Positions 42,127-51,946 are shown, counted from the stretch's first letter. The stretch is 64,000 nucleotides of DNA from Belnapia moabensis DSM 16746 (GCF_000745835.1 NZ_JQKB01000006.1:1-64000); one strand, 5' to 3'. The notes: generated from the letters alone by a model not told the origin. Translations and numbers: made by a program.

Positions 42127-43623
42127 ATGAGCCAGAGGGTTCATCCTATGGGAGCGACGCAAATCATGGCCTGGAAGCACTTTGATCTGGCAACGGCAAC
42201 CAATTGGTTGCACGACACCAAGCACCTCCTGCCTCTTTCCTGTCATACCCGCAACGGTGACTTGGTCACTTTGGACGTCGTCAAGGGTGGAGCGGTCGCC
42301 AGGGATCTGGGCGAAGGCGAGGACACCGTCCTCGTCAAGGGCGCCCCCGGACAGGTTCGCCTGACCTTCACCAGCGCCGAGGTCGGCAATGGCAACTCCC
42401 TCGACTCCAACACCATGGCCAACCAGGATGGTGGCCTCGCCGTCCGGCTTCAGGCCGAGGACGGCGCTGACGGCCTCACTGGTCCCGTCAGCCGCTTCGA
42501 CGACGAGGGGATCACCTTCCGCGCCGCCAGCCCGGGCCTGACCTTCGACGTGCGCGACCTCGTCGCCGGCACCCAGCGCGGCGACCAGTTCGATGCAGTC
42601 ACCCTCGGCACCAAGGGAGACGACCACTACAGCGTGCAAGGCAGCAGTCAGGCCTATTACATCAATGCCGGCATGGGCAACGATACCCTCGTTGGTGGCA
42701 AGGACGGCGATTTCCTGGTCGGTGGCGCCGGGGACGACTGGCTGCAGGGCGGCCGCGGCGACGATTCGCTGCTCGGGGGAGCAGGCAACGACACCGCCGT
42801 CATCAAGCCGTCGCGTGACGGCGCCGATGTCATAGACCTCGGGGCCGGCGATGACGTGGTGCTCGTGAAGCACGGTCAGGGTGGGCAGATCCGCCTGACC
42901 TTCACCAGCGCCGAAGTCGGCAACGGCAATGCCAACGACAGCAACACCATGCTGAATCAGGATGGCGGCCTCGCAGTCCGCTTCCAGATGGAGGACGGCG
43001 CCGGTACTCTTCAGGGACCGATCAGCCGGTTCGACGACGAGGGCATCAGCTTCAGGGCAAGCGGCGGCTCCACCTTCGACGTGCGTGATCTGGTCGCGGG
43101 CACCCAGCGCGGCGACCAGTTCGAGGTGGTTCAGCTCGGCACCATGGCCATGGACGTCATCGACCACAGCGACGACCGCGAGGCCTACTACGTCAATGCC
43201 GGCATGGGCGAGGATGTGGTGACCGGCGGCAAGGGCCGTGACTTCCTGGTCGGCGGTGCCGGTAACGATACCCTCAACGGAGGCGCGGGCCAGGATTCGC
43301 TGCTTGGCGGCGGCGGTGCTGATACATTCGTCTTCGGCGCCTCCGAGACCGGCTCGGACACCATCGTCGACTTCAGCGTCGCTGACGACACCATCCAACT
43401 CGATGGCCGCGTCTTCCAGGGCCTCGCTTCCGGTGCGCTGGCCGAGAATGCCTTTGCATTGTTGTCGGATGCCGAGGCGGCTGAGCACCGGATCCTCTAC
43501 GACGCCGATACCGGCAATCTCTTCTTCGACGCGGATGGCGGCTCGCGCGACGATCTCGTCAACTTCGCGGTGCTGATGACGAAGCCTGCAGGATTGTCGG
43601 CGGCGGACTTCGTGATCGGCTGA
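42127..43623 (+). CDS. RTX-type calcium-binding protein with duplicated halves
   Basis: A 498-residue acidic protein with hemolysin-type nonapeptides (GGxGxDxLx): GMGNDTLVGGKDGDFLVGGAGDDWLQGGRGDDSLLGGAGND (about 182-222) and a matching set at 360-395, then DTFVFGASETGSDTIVDFSVADDTIQLDG. The two copies sit inside a 178-residue internal duplication, each half beginning with RLTFTSAEVGNGN. The C-terminal end fits an uncleaved type I secretion signal; no ABC exporter or HlyD gene is in the window. Starts at 42127, 42148 and 42166 are all possible; GAGGG before 42148 is the best Shine-Dalgarno. No enzymatic domain is seen. It probably binds calcium outside the cell. Confidence 0.85.
   Translation: MSQRVHPMGATQIMAWKHFDLATATNWLHDTKHLLPLSCHTRNGDLVTLDVVKGGAVARDLGEGEDTVLVKGAPGQVRLTFTSAEVGNGNSLDSNTMANQDGGLAVRLQAEDGADGLTGPVSRFDDEGITFRAASPGLTFDVRDLVAGTQRGDQFDAVTLGTKGDDHYSVQGSSQAYYINAGMGNDTLVGGKDGDFLVGGAGDDWLQGGRGDDSLLGGAGNDTAVIKPSRDGADVIDLGAGDDVVLVKHGQGGQIRLTFTSAEVGNGNANDSNTMLNQDGGLAVRFQMEDGAGTLQGPISRFDDEGISFRASGGSTFDVRDLVAGTQRGDQFEVVQLGTMAMDVIDHSDDREAYYVNAGMGEDVVTGGKGRDFLVGGAGNDTLNGGAGQDSLLGGGGADTFVFGASETGSDTIVDFSVADDTIQLDGRVFQGLASGALAENAFALLSDAEAAEHRILYDADTGNLFFDADGGSRDDLVNFAVLMTKPAGLSAADFVIG
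42304..43311 (+). repeat. Internal two-copy repeat within the RTX gene
   Basis: Residues about 60-223 and 239-395 of the RTX protein are homologous along their length, e.g. RLTFTSAEVGNGN, SRFDDEGI(T/S)FRA, FDVRDLVAGTQRGDQF, AYY(I/V)NAGMG, DFLVGGAG. DNA of the two copies (42304-42795, 42841-43311) is clearly similar but diverged, so the duplication is old. Confidence 0.85.
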
Positions 43624-43630
43624 AGAGGAT

Positions 43631-43663
43631 GGAAGATCGGGGGAATCCATCCCCCGATCTTCC
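43631..43663 (+). terminator. Strong terminator-like hairpin after the RTX gene
   Basis: GGAAGATCGGGGG and CCCCCGATCTTCC form a perfect 13-bp stem with a 7-nt loop starting 8 bp after the RTX stop. Only a short pyrimidine stretch follows (TGTTC). It also lies downstream of the convergent PAL-like gene, so it may serve both. Confidence 0.7.
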
Positions 43664-43742
43664 TGTTCACCCGGCGGCTCGGGCGGAGGTGGATCGGTCG
43701 AGGCTCGCCTTGGCCGCCCGCTGCTGCCCGTGAATCCTGTCC

Positions 43743-44588
43743 CTAGATGGGCACCAGGCGGGTCAGCCGGTTCGGGTTCTGCTCGCTCTGATAAATGACG
43801 CCGCTGCGCGGTTCCCACCACATGCCGTGGGCGCCGTTCAGCACGGGGCGGCAGCGGCCGATCAGCCGGCCCTCGCCGCTGAACTGGCTGAGGCGGGGGA
43901 TCTGGTCGGTCACGAAGAAGCTGCCATTGGGGCCGCCATGTACGTCCATCGGCTTGTGGACGTCGCGGATGTCCATGAGATGCGTGCCCTCGGGGGTGAA
44001 GACCTGGACGCGGTTGTTCTCGCGGTCCGCCACCAGCACGCGGCCATCCCCCAGCACCCAGACGGAATGCGGCGTGCTGAACTCGCCGGCGCGCTGGCCC
44101 GGCCGGCCCCAGGCGCCGAGCCAGGTGCCTTCCGCGGTGAAGCGGTGGACCAGCGAGTTGCCGTAGCCATCGGCCACGACCATGCCGCCGTCGCGGGCGA
44201 AGGCGATGTCGCAGGGCGCGTTGAAGGGCTGGCCCGGTCCGTGGCGCCTGCCCAGCCCCCCAAGCCGCTGACCCTCGGCCGAGAAGATGATGATCTCATG
44301 CGCGTCGCGGTCGACGACGAAGACGCGGCCATCCGGATGCACGGTGAACATGTGCCCGTCCGCCACCTGGCCAGCGCCCCAGGCGCCGATGCGCTCCCCT
44401 TCCGGCGAAAGCACGACGATCGCCGGTGCGGCCGGGTCCACGTAAGGATCCGTGCGGTACTGGACGAGAACGTTGCCGGCCGCGTCGCAGGCGACGTCGC
44501 TGATGCGGCCCGGCCCTTCCGGCAGGTCGCCCCAGGGGCGCTCGATGCGGTAGCGCTGCTCGCCAAGTGCTACGACGAGAGGTGTCAT
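43743..44588 (-). CDS. NHL-repeat beta-propeller, peptidyl-alpha-hydroxyglycine alpha-amidating lyase (PAL)-like
   Basis: 281 residues made of NHL propeller blades with the PAL active-site pattern. The three zinc histidines align with H79 (DGHMFTVHPDGRVFVVD), H174 (FSTPHSVWVLGDGRVLVAD) and H254 (NGAHGMWWEP). The catalytic Tyr aligns with Y142 in ADGYGNSLV (animal PAL: SDGYCNS), and ADRENNRVQVF matches PAL's ADRENGRIQ. PAL splits peptidyl-hydroxyglycine into an amide and glyoxylate; ureidoglycolate lyase splits ureidoglycolate into urea and glyoxylate by equivalent chemistry. Here the gene ends an operon with allA and puuE (ATGA overlap). No signal peptide, so it is cytoplasmic. A ureide-related lyase role is an inference. 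Confidence 0.8.
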   Translation of the reverse strand: MTPLVVALGEQRYRIERPWGDLPEGPGRISDVACDAAGNVLVQYRTDPYVDPAAPAIVVLSPEGERIGAWGAGQVADGHMFTVHPDGRVFVVDRDAHEIIIFSAEGQRLGGLGRRHGPGQPFNAPCDIAFARDGGMVVADGYGNSLVHRFTAEGTWLGAWGRPGQRAGEFSTPHSVWVLGDGRVLVADRENNRVQVFTPEGTHLMDIRDVHKPMDVHGGPNGSFFVTDQIPRLSQFSGEGRLIGRCRPVLNGAHGMWWEPRSGVIYQSEQNPNRLTRLVPI

Positions 44589-45511
44589 TCGTTCAGGCCC
44601 CGGCCGGGATAGGGGTGGGTGGCAAGCCAGTGGCGGGCGATGTCGAGGCGGCGGGTGATCCAGACATCCTTCTCCCGCAGCATGTGGTCGAGCACGCGTT
44701 GCAGGCCCATGGCGCGGGCGGGGTGGCCGATCAGGCGCTGGTGCAGGCCGACCGACATCATCTTCGGCCGGCCGGCGCGGCCTTCGGCCAGCAGCATGTC
44801 GAAGGCGTCGCGGATATAGGAGAACCACTGGTCGCTGGTGCCCATCCAGCCGGAATACTTGCCGTCGTTGTTGGTCAGGGAGTAGGGCACGACGAGCTGC
44901 GGCTTGCCCTCGACGGTCAGCCAGAAGGGCAGTTCCTCGCCATAGTAGTCGCTGTCGTAGAGGAAGCCGCCATGCTCGACGACGAGGCGGCGGGTGTTCA
45001 CGCTCGGCCCGTAGCGGCAGTACCAGCCGGCGGGCTTCTCGCCGGTGGTGCGCTCGATGCTGGCGACGGCGCGGGCGATGTGGTCGCGCTCCTCCGCCTC
45101 GGTCAGCTCGAAATGCTTCACCCAGCGCCAGCCATGGCTGCAGACGTCGTAGCCCGCCGAGCGGATGGCGGCGCAGGCCTCGGGATTCTGTTCGAGAGCG
45201 AGGGCGCAGCCGAAAATGGTCAGCGGCAGGCCGCGCTCCTGGAACAGCCGCGTCAGGCGCCAGAAGCCGACGCGGCTGCCATATTCGAACATGCCCTCGG
45301 CGGCGAGGTCGCGGCCCTTCGTCACCTGCCGCGCGGCGCCGGCCTCGGTCAGGCCCGTCTCGCTGTAGCCGTCGCCCAGGGCGATCGAGGGCTCGGAGCC
45401 TTCCTCGTAATTGATGACGAAATTGACGGCGAGCTTCGCGCCGCCCGGCCATTGCGGGTCGGGCGGGTTGGCGCCGTAGCCGATGAAGTCGCGCCGCACC
45501 TCATAGGGCAT
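44585..45511 (-). CDS. puuE: Allantoinase PuuE (polysaccharide-deacetylase fold)
   Basis: Cofactor-independent allantoinase, 308 aa, opening the allantoin ring to allantoate. Diagnostic sequence: RRDFIGYGANPPDPQWPGGAKLAVNFVINYEEGSE near the N-terminus, GVFEYGSR-like MFEYGSRVGFWRLTRLF, CSHGWRWVKHFELTEAEERDHI, GWYCRYGPSVNTRRLVVEHGGFLYDSDYYGEELPFW and MSVGLHQRLIGHPARA. The start at 45511 overlaps the last base of the allA stop (TGATG), and its end overlaps the PAL-like start (ATGA), so the three genes are translationally coupled. Confidence 0.93.
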   Translation of the reverse strand: MPYEVRRDFIGYGANPPDPQWPGGAKLAVNFVINYEEGSEPSIALGDGYSETGLTEAGAARQVTKGRDLAAEGMFEYGSRVGFWRLTRLFQERGLPLTIFGCALALEQNPEACAAIRSAGYDVCSHGWRWVKHFELTEAEERDHIARAVASIERTTGEKPAGWYCRYGPSVNTRRLVVEHGGFLYDSDYYGEELPFWLTVEGKPQLVVPYSLTNNDGKYSGWMGTSDQWFSYIRDAFDMLLAEGRAGRPKMMSVGLHQRLIGHPARAMGLQRVLDHMLREKDVWITRRLDIARHWLATHPYPGRGLNE

Positions 45512-45984
45512 CAGGGCAGCTCCACGGTGAATTCGGGCACCTCGGCGAATTCCTCGTCGCCCTTGCTGCCGTCGCGCCACATGGTGATGACGAAGCGCGC
45601 CGGCGCGTCGAGCACGGTGAAGGGGTGGTGCCAGACATTGGCGCCGAAGGTGACGCCCTGCATCGGCCCGGCGAGGAAGGCGCGAGCGCGGGCCATGTCG
45701 GGGCCGCCATCCTTCGCATGCGGGGCGACTATGACGAGCCAGCGGCCGGCCTGCTGCGGGATGAAGCTCTGCGAGGAGTACTCGTGCCGCTCCATGGTGG
45801 TGGAGCGCAGCGGCATCGTGGCCGGCTTGTCCTTCACCGTCAGCGAGATGCTCGGCCTGGCATGCGGGCGGAGATTGGCCAGCGCATCCTCGAAATAGGT
45901 GCGGCCCGGGATGCTCGGGCATTCGATCACCTCGCCGAAGGCCAGGAAGGCGGCGGAGGTCAGGGGTTCGGCCCGCAGGATCAT
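45511..45984 (-). CDS. allA: Ureidoglycolate lyase AllA
   Basis: Cupin-fold enzyme (157 aa) releasing urea and glyoxylate from ureidoglycolate. Typical blocks: LTSAAFLAFGEVIECP, RPSISLTVKDKPATMPLRSTTMERHEYSSQSFIPQQAGRWLVIVAP, ARAFLAGPMQGVTFGANVWHHPFTVLDAPARFVITMW and the C-terminal VPEFTVEL. The ATG at 45984 starts MILRAEPLTS. It is the first gene of the minus-strand operon allA-puuE-PAL-like, divergent from ureD with 106 bp between. The urea it yields would feed the adjacent urease. Allantoate-degrading genes (alc or allC) are not in the window. Confidence 0.92.
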   Translation of the reverse strand: MILRAEPLTSAAFLAFGEVIECPSIPGRTYFEDALANLRPHARPSISLTVKDKPATMPLRSTTMERHEYSSQSFIPQQAGRWLVIVAPHAKDGGPDMARARAFLAGPMQGVTFGANVWHHPFTVLDAPARFVITMWRDGSKGDEEFAEVPEFTVELP

Positions 45985-46004
45985 TATCGGCACCTGTGCT
46001 TGGT

Positions 46005-46025
46005 CGCGCGCAGCATGTGCGCGCG
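46005..46025. promoter_or_regulatory. Perfect inverted repeat between ureide and urease operons (candidate operator)
   Basis: CGCGCGCA and TGCGCGCG, 8 bp each with a 5-bp spacer GCATG, lie in the 106-bp divergent region between allA (-) and ureD (+). Position and symmetry fit a dimeric regulator site controlling both operons. A GC-rich hairpin arising by chance is the alternative. Confidence 0.4.
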
Positions 46026-46090
46026 GAGCGCGAAACGGAAGGGGGTTCCGGCGCTTGCGCCCGGGCGCGGGCATGCCATGCTGCGGTGCG

Positions 46091-46921
46091 ATGCCGCGCG
46101 ACGCCCCTGCCCTGCCCTTCCGCCACCAGCGGGCCGATGGCGCCTTCGAGCTGGGCTTCGCGCCCTCGCCGCGGGGGACGGTGCTGCGGCACCTCTTCCA
46201 GCAGGCGCCGCTGCGGGTGCTCTTCCCCGATCCGGAGCCGGGCGAGCCGCCGACGGGTGCGCTGCTGAACTGTGCCGGCGGGCTGGCGGGGGGCGATGCG
46301 CTGCGGCAGTCGGTGCGGCTGGAGCCGGGGGCGCAGGCGACGCTCTGCACCGCGGCGGCGGAGAAGATCTATCGCAGCCTGGGGCCGGAAACGCGGATCG
46401 GGACGCACCTGTCGCTCGGCGCGGAGGCGGTGCTGGAATGGCTGCCGCAGGAGGCCATCCTCTTCGACGGGGCGCGGATGGCGCGGCGGATGCAGGTGGA
46501 CCTCGCCGAGGGGGCGCGGCTGCTGGCAGTGGAGATGCTGGTCTTCGGCCGGGCTGCGGCGGGGGAGCGGATGCGGACGGGCTCCGTCCTCGACTCCTGG
46601 CGGCTGCGCGGGCCAGGGGGGCTGCTTTGGGCCGATGCGCTGGCCTTCGACGATCCGGCATCGGCGCTGGCGGCGCCTTTCGGCTTCGGGGGGGCGGAGG
46701 CGATGGCGATGCTGCTGCTGGCCGCACCGGAGGCGGAGGCGATGCGGGAGAGGCTGCGCGAGGCGGGGGCGGCCGCCACCCTGCCGCGGCCAGGCCTGCT
46801 GCTGGCGCGCTGGCTCGGCGGCGCGAGCGCGGTGCGGCGGGCGGTGGGGGCGGCGATCGCCTCGGTGCGCGGGGCAGCGCTTGGGCGGCCGGCGCGGCTG
46901 CCTCGGCTGTGGACGACCTGA
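46091..46921 (+). CDS. ureD: Urease accessory protein UreD
   Basis: Scaffold of the urease maturation complex with UreF and UreG, binding apo-urease and channelling nickel. Sequence features: HQRADGAFELGFAPSPRGTVLRHLFQQAPLRVLFPDPEPGEPPTGALLNCAGGLAGGDALRQSVRLEPGAQATLCTAAAEKIYRS, EWLPQEAILFDGARMARRMQVDLAEGARLLAVEMLVFGRAAAGE. The ATG at 46091 gives 276 aa; 64 upstream codons in frame overlap the divergent allA and are discarded. First gene of the urease operon, 42 bp before ureA. Confidence 0.93.
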   Translation: MPRDAPALPFRHQRADGAFELGFAPSPRGTVLRHLFQQAPLRVLFPDPEPGEPPTGALLNCAGGLAGGDALRQSVRLEPGAQATLCTAAAEKIYRSLGPETRIGTHLSLGAEAVLEWLPQEAILFDGARMARRMQVDLAEGARLLAVEMLVFGRAAAGERMRTGSVLDSWRLRGPGGLLWADALAFDDPASALAAPFGFGGAEAMAMLLLAAPEAEAMRERLREAGAAATLPRPGLLLARWLGGASAVRRAVGAAIASVRGAALGRPARLPRLWTT

Positions 46922-46963
46922 GGCGGGCCGGGCCATGATCGCGCCGACCCGGATGAGGCCCGC

Positions 46964-47266
46964 ATGAACCTGACGCCGCGCGAGAAGGACAAGCTGCTGA
47001 TCGCCATGGCCGCGCAGGTCGCGCGGCGCCGGCTGGAGCGGGGCGTGAAGCTCAATCATCCGGAGGCGGTGGCGCTCATCACCGACTATGTGGTGGAGGG
47101 CGCGCGGGACGGGCGCAGCGTCGCCGAGCTGATGCGCGACGGCGCCACGGTGCTGACGCGGGACCAGGTGATGGAAGGGATCGCCGAGATGATCCATGAG
47201 ATCCAGGTGGAGGCGACCTTCCCCGACGGGACGAAGCTCGTCACCGTGCACGAGCCAATCCGGTGA
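46964..47266 (+). CDS. ureA: Urease gamma subunit UreA
   Basis: Smallest structural subunit (100 aa) of the (UreABC)3 urease. The sequence [57 protein letters not shown] to VPDG-like [15 protein letters not shown] is typical throughout. The gene is separate from ureB, as in most bacteria, and its stop overlaps the GTG start of ureB. Confidence 0.97.
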   Translation: MNLTPREKDKLLIAMAAQVARRRLERGVKLNHPEAVALITDYVVEGARDGRSVAELMRDGATVLTRDQVMEGIAEMIHEIQVEATFPDGTKLVTVHEPIR

Positions 47267-47567
47267 TCCCCGGCGAGCTGTTCCCCGCCGCGGGGGAGAT
47301 CGAGCTGAATGTCGGCGCCGGGGCCGTCGAGATCGAGGTCGGCAATTCCGGCGACCGGCCGATCCAGGTCGGCAGCCACTACCATTTCGCCGAGACCAAT
47401 CCGGCGCTCACCTTCGACCGGGCCCAGGCGCGTGGGCGGCGGCTCGACATTCCGGCAGGCACCGCGGTGCGGTTCGAGCCGGGGCAGAGCCGGACGGTGC
47501 GGCTCATCCCCTTCGGCGGCAAGCGGCTGGTGCATGGGTTCCGGGGCGAGACGGAGGGCAAGGTCTG

Positions 47568-47568
<1 letters not shown>
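47263..47568 (+). CDS. ureB: Urease beta subunit UreB
   Basis: Structural subunit of 101 aa: [93 protein letters not shown]. The GTG start at 47263 overlaps the ureA stop, and its TGA overlaps the ureC ATG. The protein helps form the trimer and active-site flap environment. The residue Asn-Ala of the usual FAETN-A block is intact. Confidence 0.97.
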
Positions 47569-49279
<1,711 letters not shown>

Positions 49280-49280
<1 letters not shown>

Positions 49281-49786
49281 TGAGCGGCGAACTCCCTCGC
49301 GCCACCCAGGTGCTGCCGGCCGGCGGATGGGTGGAGCGCACGGCGCGCCATGTGGTGACGCTCGACTTCGACGACCGCTTCCGTCGCCGCAAGCGCTATG
49401 TGGCGGAGGATGGCTTCGCCTTCCTGCTCGACCTGGAGGAGGCCGTGGCGTTGCGGCAGGGCGATGGGCTGCTGCTGGAGGGGGGTGGCGTCATCCTCGT
49501 CCGCGCCGCGCCGGAGCCGCTGGTGGAGGTGCGGGCGGAGAGCGTGGGGCGGCTGATGCGGCTGGCTTGGCATCTTGGCAACCGGCACCTGCCGACGGAG
49601 ATCCAGCCGGAGCGGCTGCTGATCCGCGACGACCATGTGATCGTCGCCATGCTGCGCGGGCTCGGCGCCGAATTGCGGAAGGTGGAGGAGCCGTTCAACC
49701 CGGAAGGCGGCGCCTATGGCGAGCACAACAGGCAGCCGGGGCACCACCATCATCACCATGATGACGGCCATGACCACCATCACTGA
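49280..49786 (+). CDS. ureE: Urease accessory protein UreE (nickel chaperone)
   Basis: Metallochaperone delivering Ni to the UreDFG-urease complex; 168 aa. The peptide-binding N-terminal domain (GWVERTARHVVTLDFDDRFRRRKRYVAEDGFAFLLDLEEAVALRQGDGLLLEGG) precedes the Ni-binding domain with the conserved LAWHLGNRHLPTEI and DDHVIVAMLRGLGAELRKVEEPFNPEGGAYG. The C-terminus is an extreme His/Asp tail ([14 protein letters not shown]) giving extra Ni capacity. The start overlaps the ureC stop (TGATG), and the His tail overlaps the ureF start region. Confidence 0.95.
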
Positions 49787-50456
49787 GGGCGCGGCGCTCT
49801 ACCGGCTGCTGGCCTGGCTGTCGCCGGCCTATCCGGTGGGGGCCTATACCTACAGCCATGGGCTGGAGACGGCGGTGGAGGATGGCGCGGTGCGCGACCG
49901 TGCGACGCTCGTCGAGTATATCCGCAGCGTGTTGCTGGCGGGGGCGGGGCGCGTCGATGGGGCGCTGCTGGTCGCGGCCTGGCGCGCGGCGGGGGATGAT
50001 GCGGCGCTGGACGAGGTCGCCGAATTGGCGGCGGCCTGGCGCGGCTCGGCGGAGCTGGCGCTGGAGAGCATGGCACAGGGCACGGCCTTCACCGGCGTGA
50101 CGCAATCGGCCTGGCCGGAGGCGCGCTTCGCGGCGCTGGCGGCGCGGCATCCGCGGCGGCTGGCACATCCGGTGGCCTTCGGGGCGGCGGCGGCGTTCCA
50201 TAGGCTGCCGCTGCGGCCTTCGCTCGCCGGTTGGTTGGCGGCGTTTGCGGCGAACCTCGTCTCCGCCGGGGTGAGGCTCGTGCCGCTCGGGCAGACGGAT
50301 GGGCAGGTTGCGACCGCCGCTCTGCATCCCGTCGTCGAGGCGGCGGCGGATGCGGCGCTGGCCGCGGATCTCGATATGCTGGGCACGGCGGCGCCGATGC
50401 TCGACCTTTTCTCCATGCGTCACGAGACGCAGTACACGAGGCTCTTCCGCTCATGA
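49770..50456 (+). CDS. ureF: Urease accessory protein UreF
   Basis: GTPase-regulating partner of UreG; 228 aa from the ATG at 49770 ([39 protein letters not shown]). Earlier in-frame ATGs at 49758 and 49761 are possible. The conserved [24 protein letters not shown]-like [40 protein letters not shown] and the C-terminal [14 protein letters not shown] are present. It overlaps ureE by 17 bp, and its stop overlaps the ureG ATG. Confidence 0.95.
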   Translation: MTTITEGAALYRLLAWLSPAYPVGAYTYSHGLETAVEDGAVRDRATLVEYIRSVLLAGAGRVDGALLVAAWRAAGDDAALDEVAELAAAWRGSAELALESMAQGTAFTGVTQSAWPEARFAALAARHPRRLAHPVAFGAAAAFHRLPLRPSLAGWLAAFAANLVSAGVRLVPLGQTDGQVATAALHPVVEAAADAALAADLDMLGTAAPMLDLFSMRHETQYTRLFRS

Positions 50457-51076
50457 GCACCGGACCCTTCCGTGTTGGCATCGGCGGCCCCGTGGGCTCC
50501 GGCAAGACGGCGCTGACGGAGCGGCTCTGCCGGCACCTGCGCGAGACGCACGACATCGCCGTCATCACCAACGACATCTACACCAAGGAGGACGCGGAAT
50601 TCCTGACGCGCGCCGGGGCGCTGGAGCCGAGCCGCATCGCCGGCGTCGAGACGGGAGGGTGCCCGCATACCGCGATCCGCGAGGATGCCAGCATCAACCT
50701 CGCCGCGGTGCACGACATGGTGGAGCGTTTCCCCGGGCTCGAAGTGCTGTTTATCGAGAGCGGCGGCGATAATCTCGCGGCGACTTTCAGTCCGGAGCTG
50801 GCGGACCTGACGATCTACGTCATCGACGTCTCGGCCGGGGACAAGATCCCGCGCAAGGGCGGGCCCGGGATCACCCGCTCCGACGTGCTGGTGATCAACA
50901 AGATCGACCTCGCGCCGCTAGTCGGGGCCGATCTCTCCGTCATGGACCGCGACGCGCGGCGGATGCGCGGCGCGCGGCCCTTCATCTTCACCAACCTCAA
51001 GGAGGATCTCGGCGTCGCCGAGATCGCCGACTTCATCCTCACCCAGGGCGGGATTGCCCCGCGAAAGGCTGCCTGA
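50453..51076 (+). CDS. ureG: Urease accessory GTPase UreG
   Basis: SIMIBI-class GTPase that powers nickel insertion; 207 aa. P-loop [17 protein letters not shown] (about 9-25), Mg/switch region [15 protein letters not shown], the metal-binding CPH motif [62 protein letters not shown] and the base-specificity motif VINKIDLAP are all intact. The ATG overlaps the ureF TGA; the stop overlaps the start of the HupE-like gene. Confidence 0.97.
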   Translation: MSTGPFRVGIGGPVGSGKTALTERLCRHLRETHDIAVITNDIYTKEDAEFLTRAGALEPSRIAGVETGGCPHTAIREDASINLAAVHDMVERFPGLEVLFIESGGDNLAATFSPELADLTIYVIDVSAGDKIPRKGGPGITRSDVLVINKIDLAPLVGADLSVMDRDARRMRGARPFIFTNLKEDLGVAEIADFILTQGGIAPRKAA

Positions 51077-51633
51077 TGAATCCGATCCCCTTCCTCGCCG
51101 CCGCGCTGCTGCTGCCGGCCACCGCCTTCGCCCATCCGGGCACGGCGCTGGACCACGGGTTGGCCGCCGGCTTCCTCCATCCCCTCTCCGGGGCGGATCA
51201 CGTGCTCGCCATGCTGATGGTCGGCCTCTGGGCCGGGCTGCTCGGCGGGCGGGCGCGCTGGGCGCTGCCGGGCGGCTTCCTCGCTGGCATGGCGGGCGGC
51301 GCGCTGATGGGTTTCGCCGGCATGGCGCTGCCAGGGGTGGAGGCAGGCATCCTCGCCTCGGTCATCGTGCTCGGCACGCTGGCGGGGCTGGCGCTGCGGC
51401 TGCCGCTGCCTGTCGGGATGGCGCTGGCGGCGGGCTTCGGCCTGCTGCACGGGCATGCGCATGGGACGGAAATGCTGGCCGGGCAGGCCTTCCTCGGCAT
51501 GCTGGCGGGCACGGCGATGTTGCATGGGGCGGGGCTGGCGCTGGCGATCCCGGCGGCGGCCTGGGCACGGCGCGCGGTGCGGCTGGCCGGCGGCGCGGCC
51601 GCGCTCGGCGGCCTGGTGCTGGCGCTAGTCTAG
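51076..51633 (+). CDS. ureJ: HupE/UreJ family metal permease
   Basis: A membrane protein of 185 aa with a signal-like first helix (PIPFLAAALLLPATAFAHPG) and about six hydrophobic segments. The signature HPLSGADHVLAMLMVGLWAG (His, Asp, His) and the later LHGHAHGTE form the presumed nickel or cobalt path. Linked to urease genes, such proteins are called UreJ and thought to bring in nickel. The ATG overlaps the ureG stop, making it the last gene of the urease operon; a hairpin follows at 51641. Confidence 0.9.
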   Translation: MNPIPFLAAALLLPATAFAHPGTALDHGLAAGFLHPLSGADHVLAMLMVGLWAGLLGGRARWALPGGFLAGMAGGALMGFAGMALPGVEAGILASVIVLGTLAGLALRLPLPVGMALAAGFGLLHGHAHGTEMLAGQAFLGMLAGTAMLHGAGLALAIPAAAWARRAVRLAGGAAALGGLVLALV

Positions 51634-51946
51634 ACCAAGGCTCCGATCAGACGGGATCATCTGACCGGAGTAATCCGCTCGCCGAAACGACGAGCCGGAG
51701 CGGGGTCCGTGAGCCGGTGCGAACGGACACCGCTCGGGCAGCCTGTCGGCGGCGTGGCTTCGGCGTCGTCCAGAGGGGCGCGATGGATGGGCGGTGCCGG
51801 GCGATACGGCCGCCGCCCGACGATGGGGATGCGCAACTCTTCCCGCGCTGGACCACCTTCGCCGCTCCGGGCGAATGCGGTGGTGCTGGAACCGGTCCGC
51901 CTCCGCCAACTGGCGACGGCGCGGCACTTCCACTAGACAGGCACCG
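51634..51946. other. Intergenic region between ureJ and the SelD fusion gene
   Basis: 313 bp without a recognised gene. It holds several inverted repeats: 51641-51670 (listed separately), 51675-51697 (GCTCG...CGAGC with inner CG/CG) and about 51701-51729 (GTCCGT...ACGGAC). A short open frame from a GTG at 51709 ends at 51936 but resembles nothing known. I looked for a selenocysteine tRNA because of the neighbouring selD and found no acceptable cloverleaf or T-arm. Confidence 0.5.
51641..51670 (+). terminator. Hairpin downstream of the urease operon
   Basis: CTCCGATCAGA pairs with TCTGACCGGAG (10 of 11 positions, one A/C mismatch) around an 8-nt loop, 7 bp after the ureJ stop. No T-run follows, so termination is only suggested by position. 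Confidence 0.4.

Noticed and set aside
51709-51936. Short plus-strand frame of 75 codons between ureJ and selD
   Set aside because: No homology recognised and mixed codon periodicity; kept only as a remark on the intergenic region.
51634-51946. A possible selenocysteine tRNA near selD
   Set aside because: No TCA anticodon loop flanked by a plausible stem, no GGTTCGA-like T-arm on either strand.
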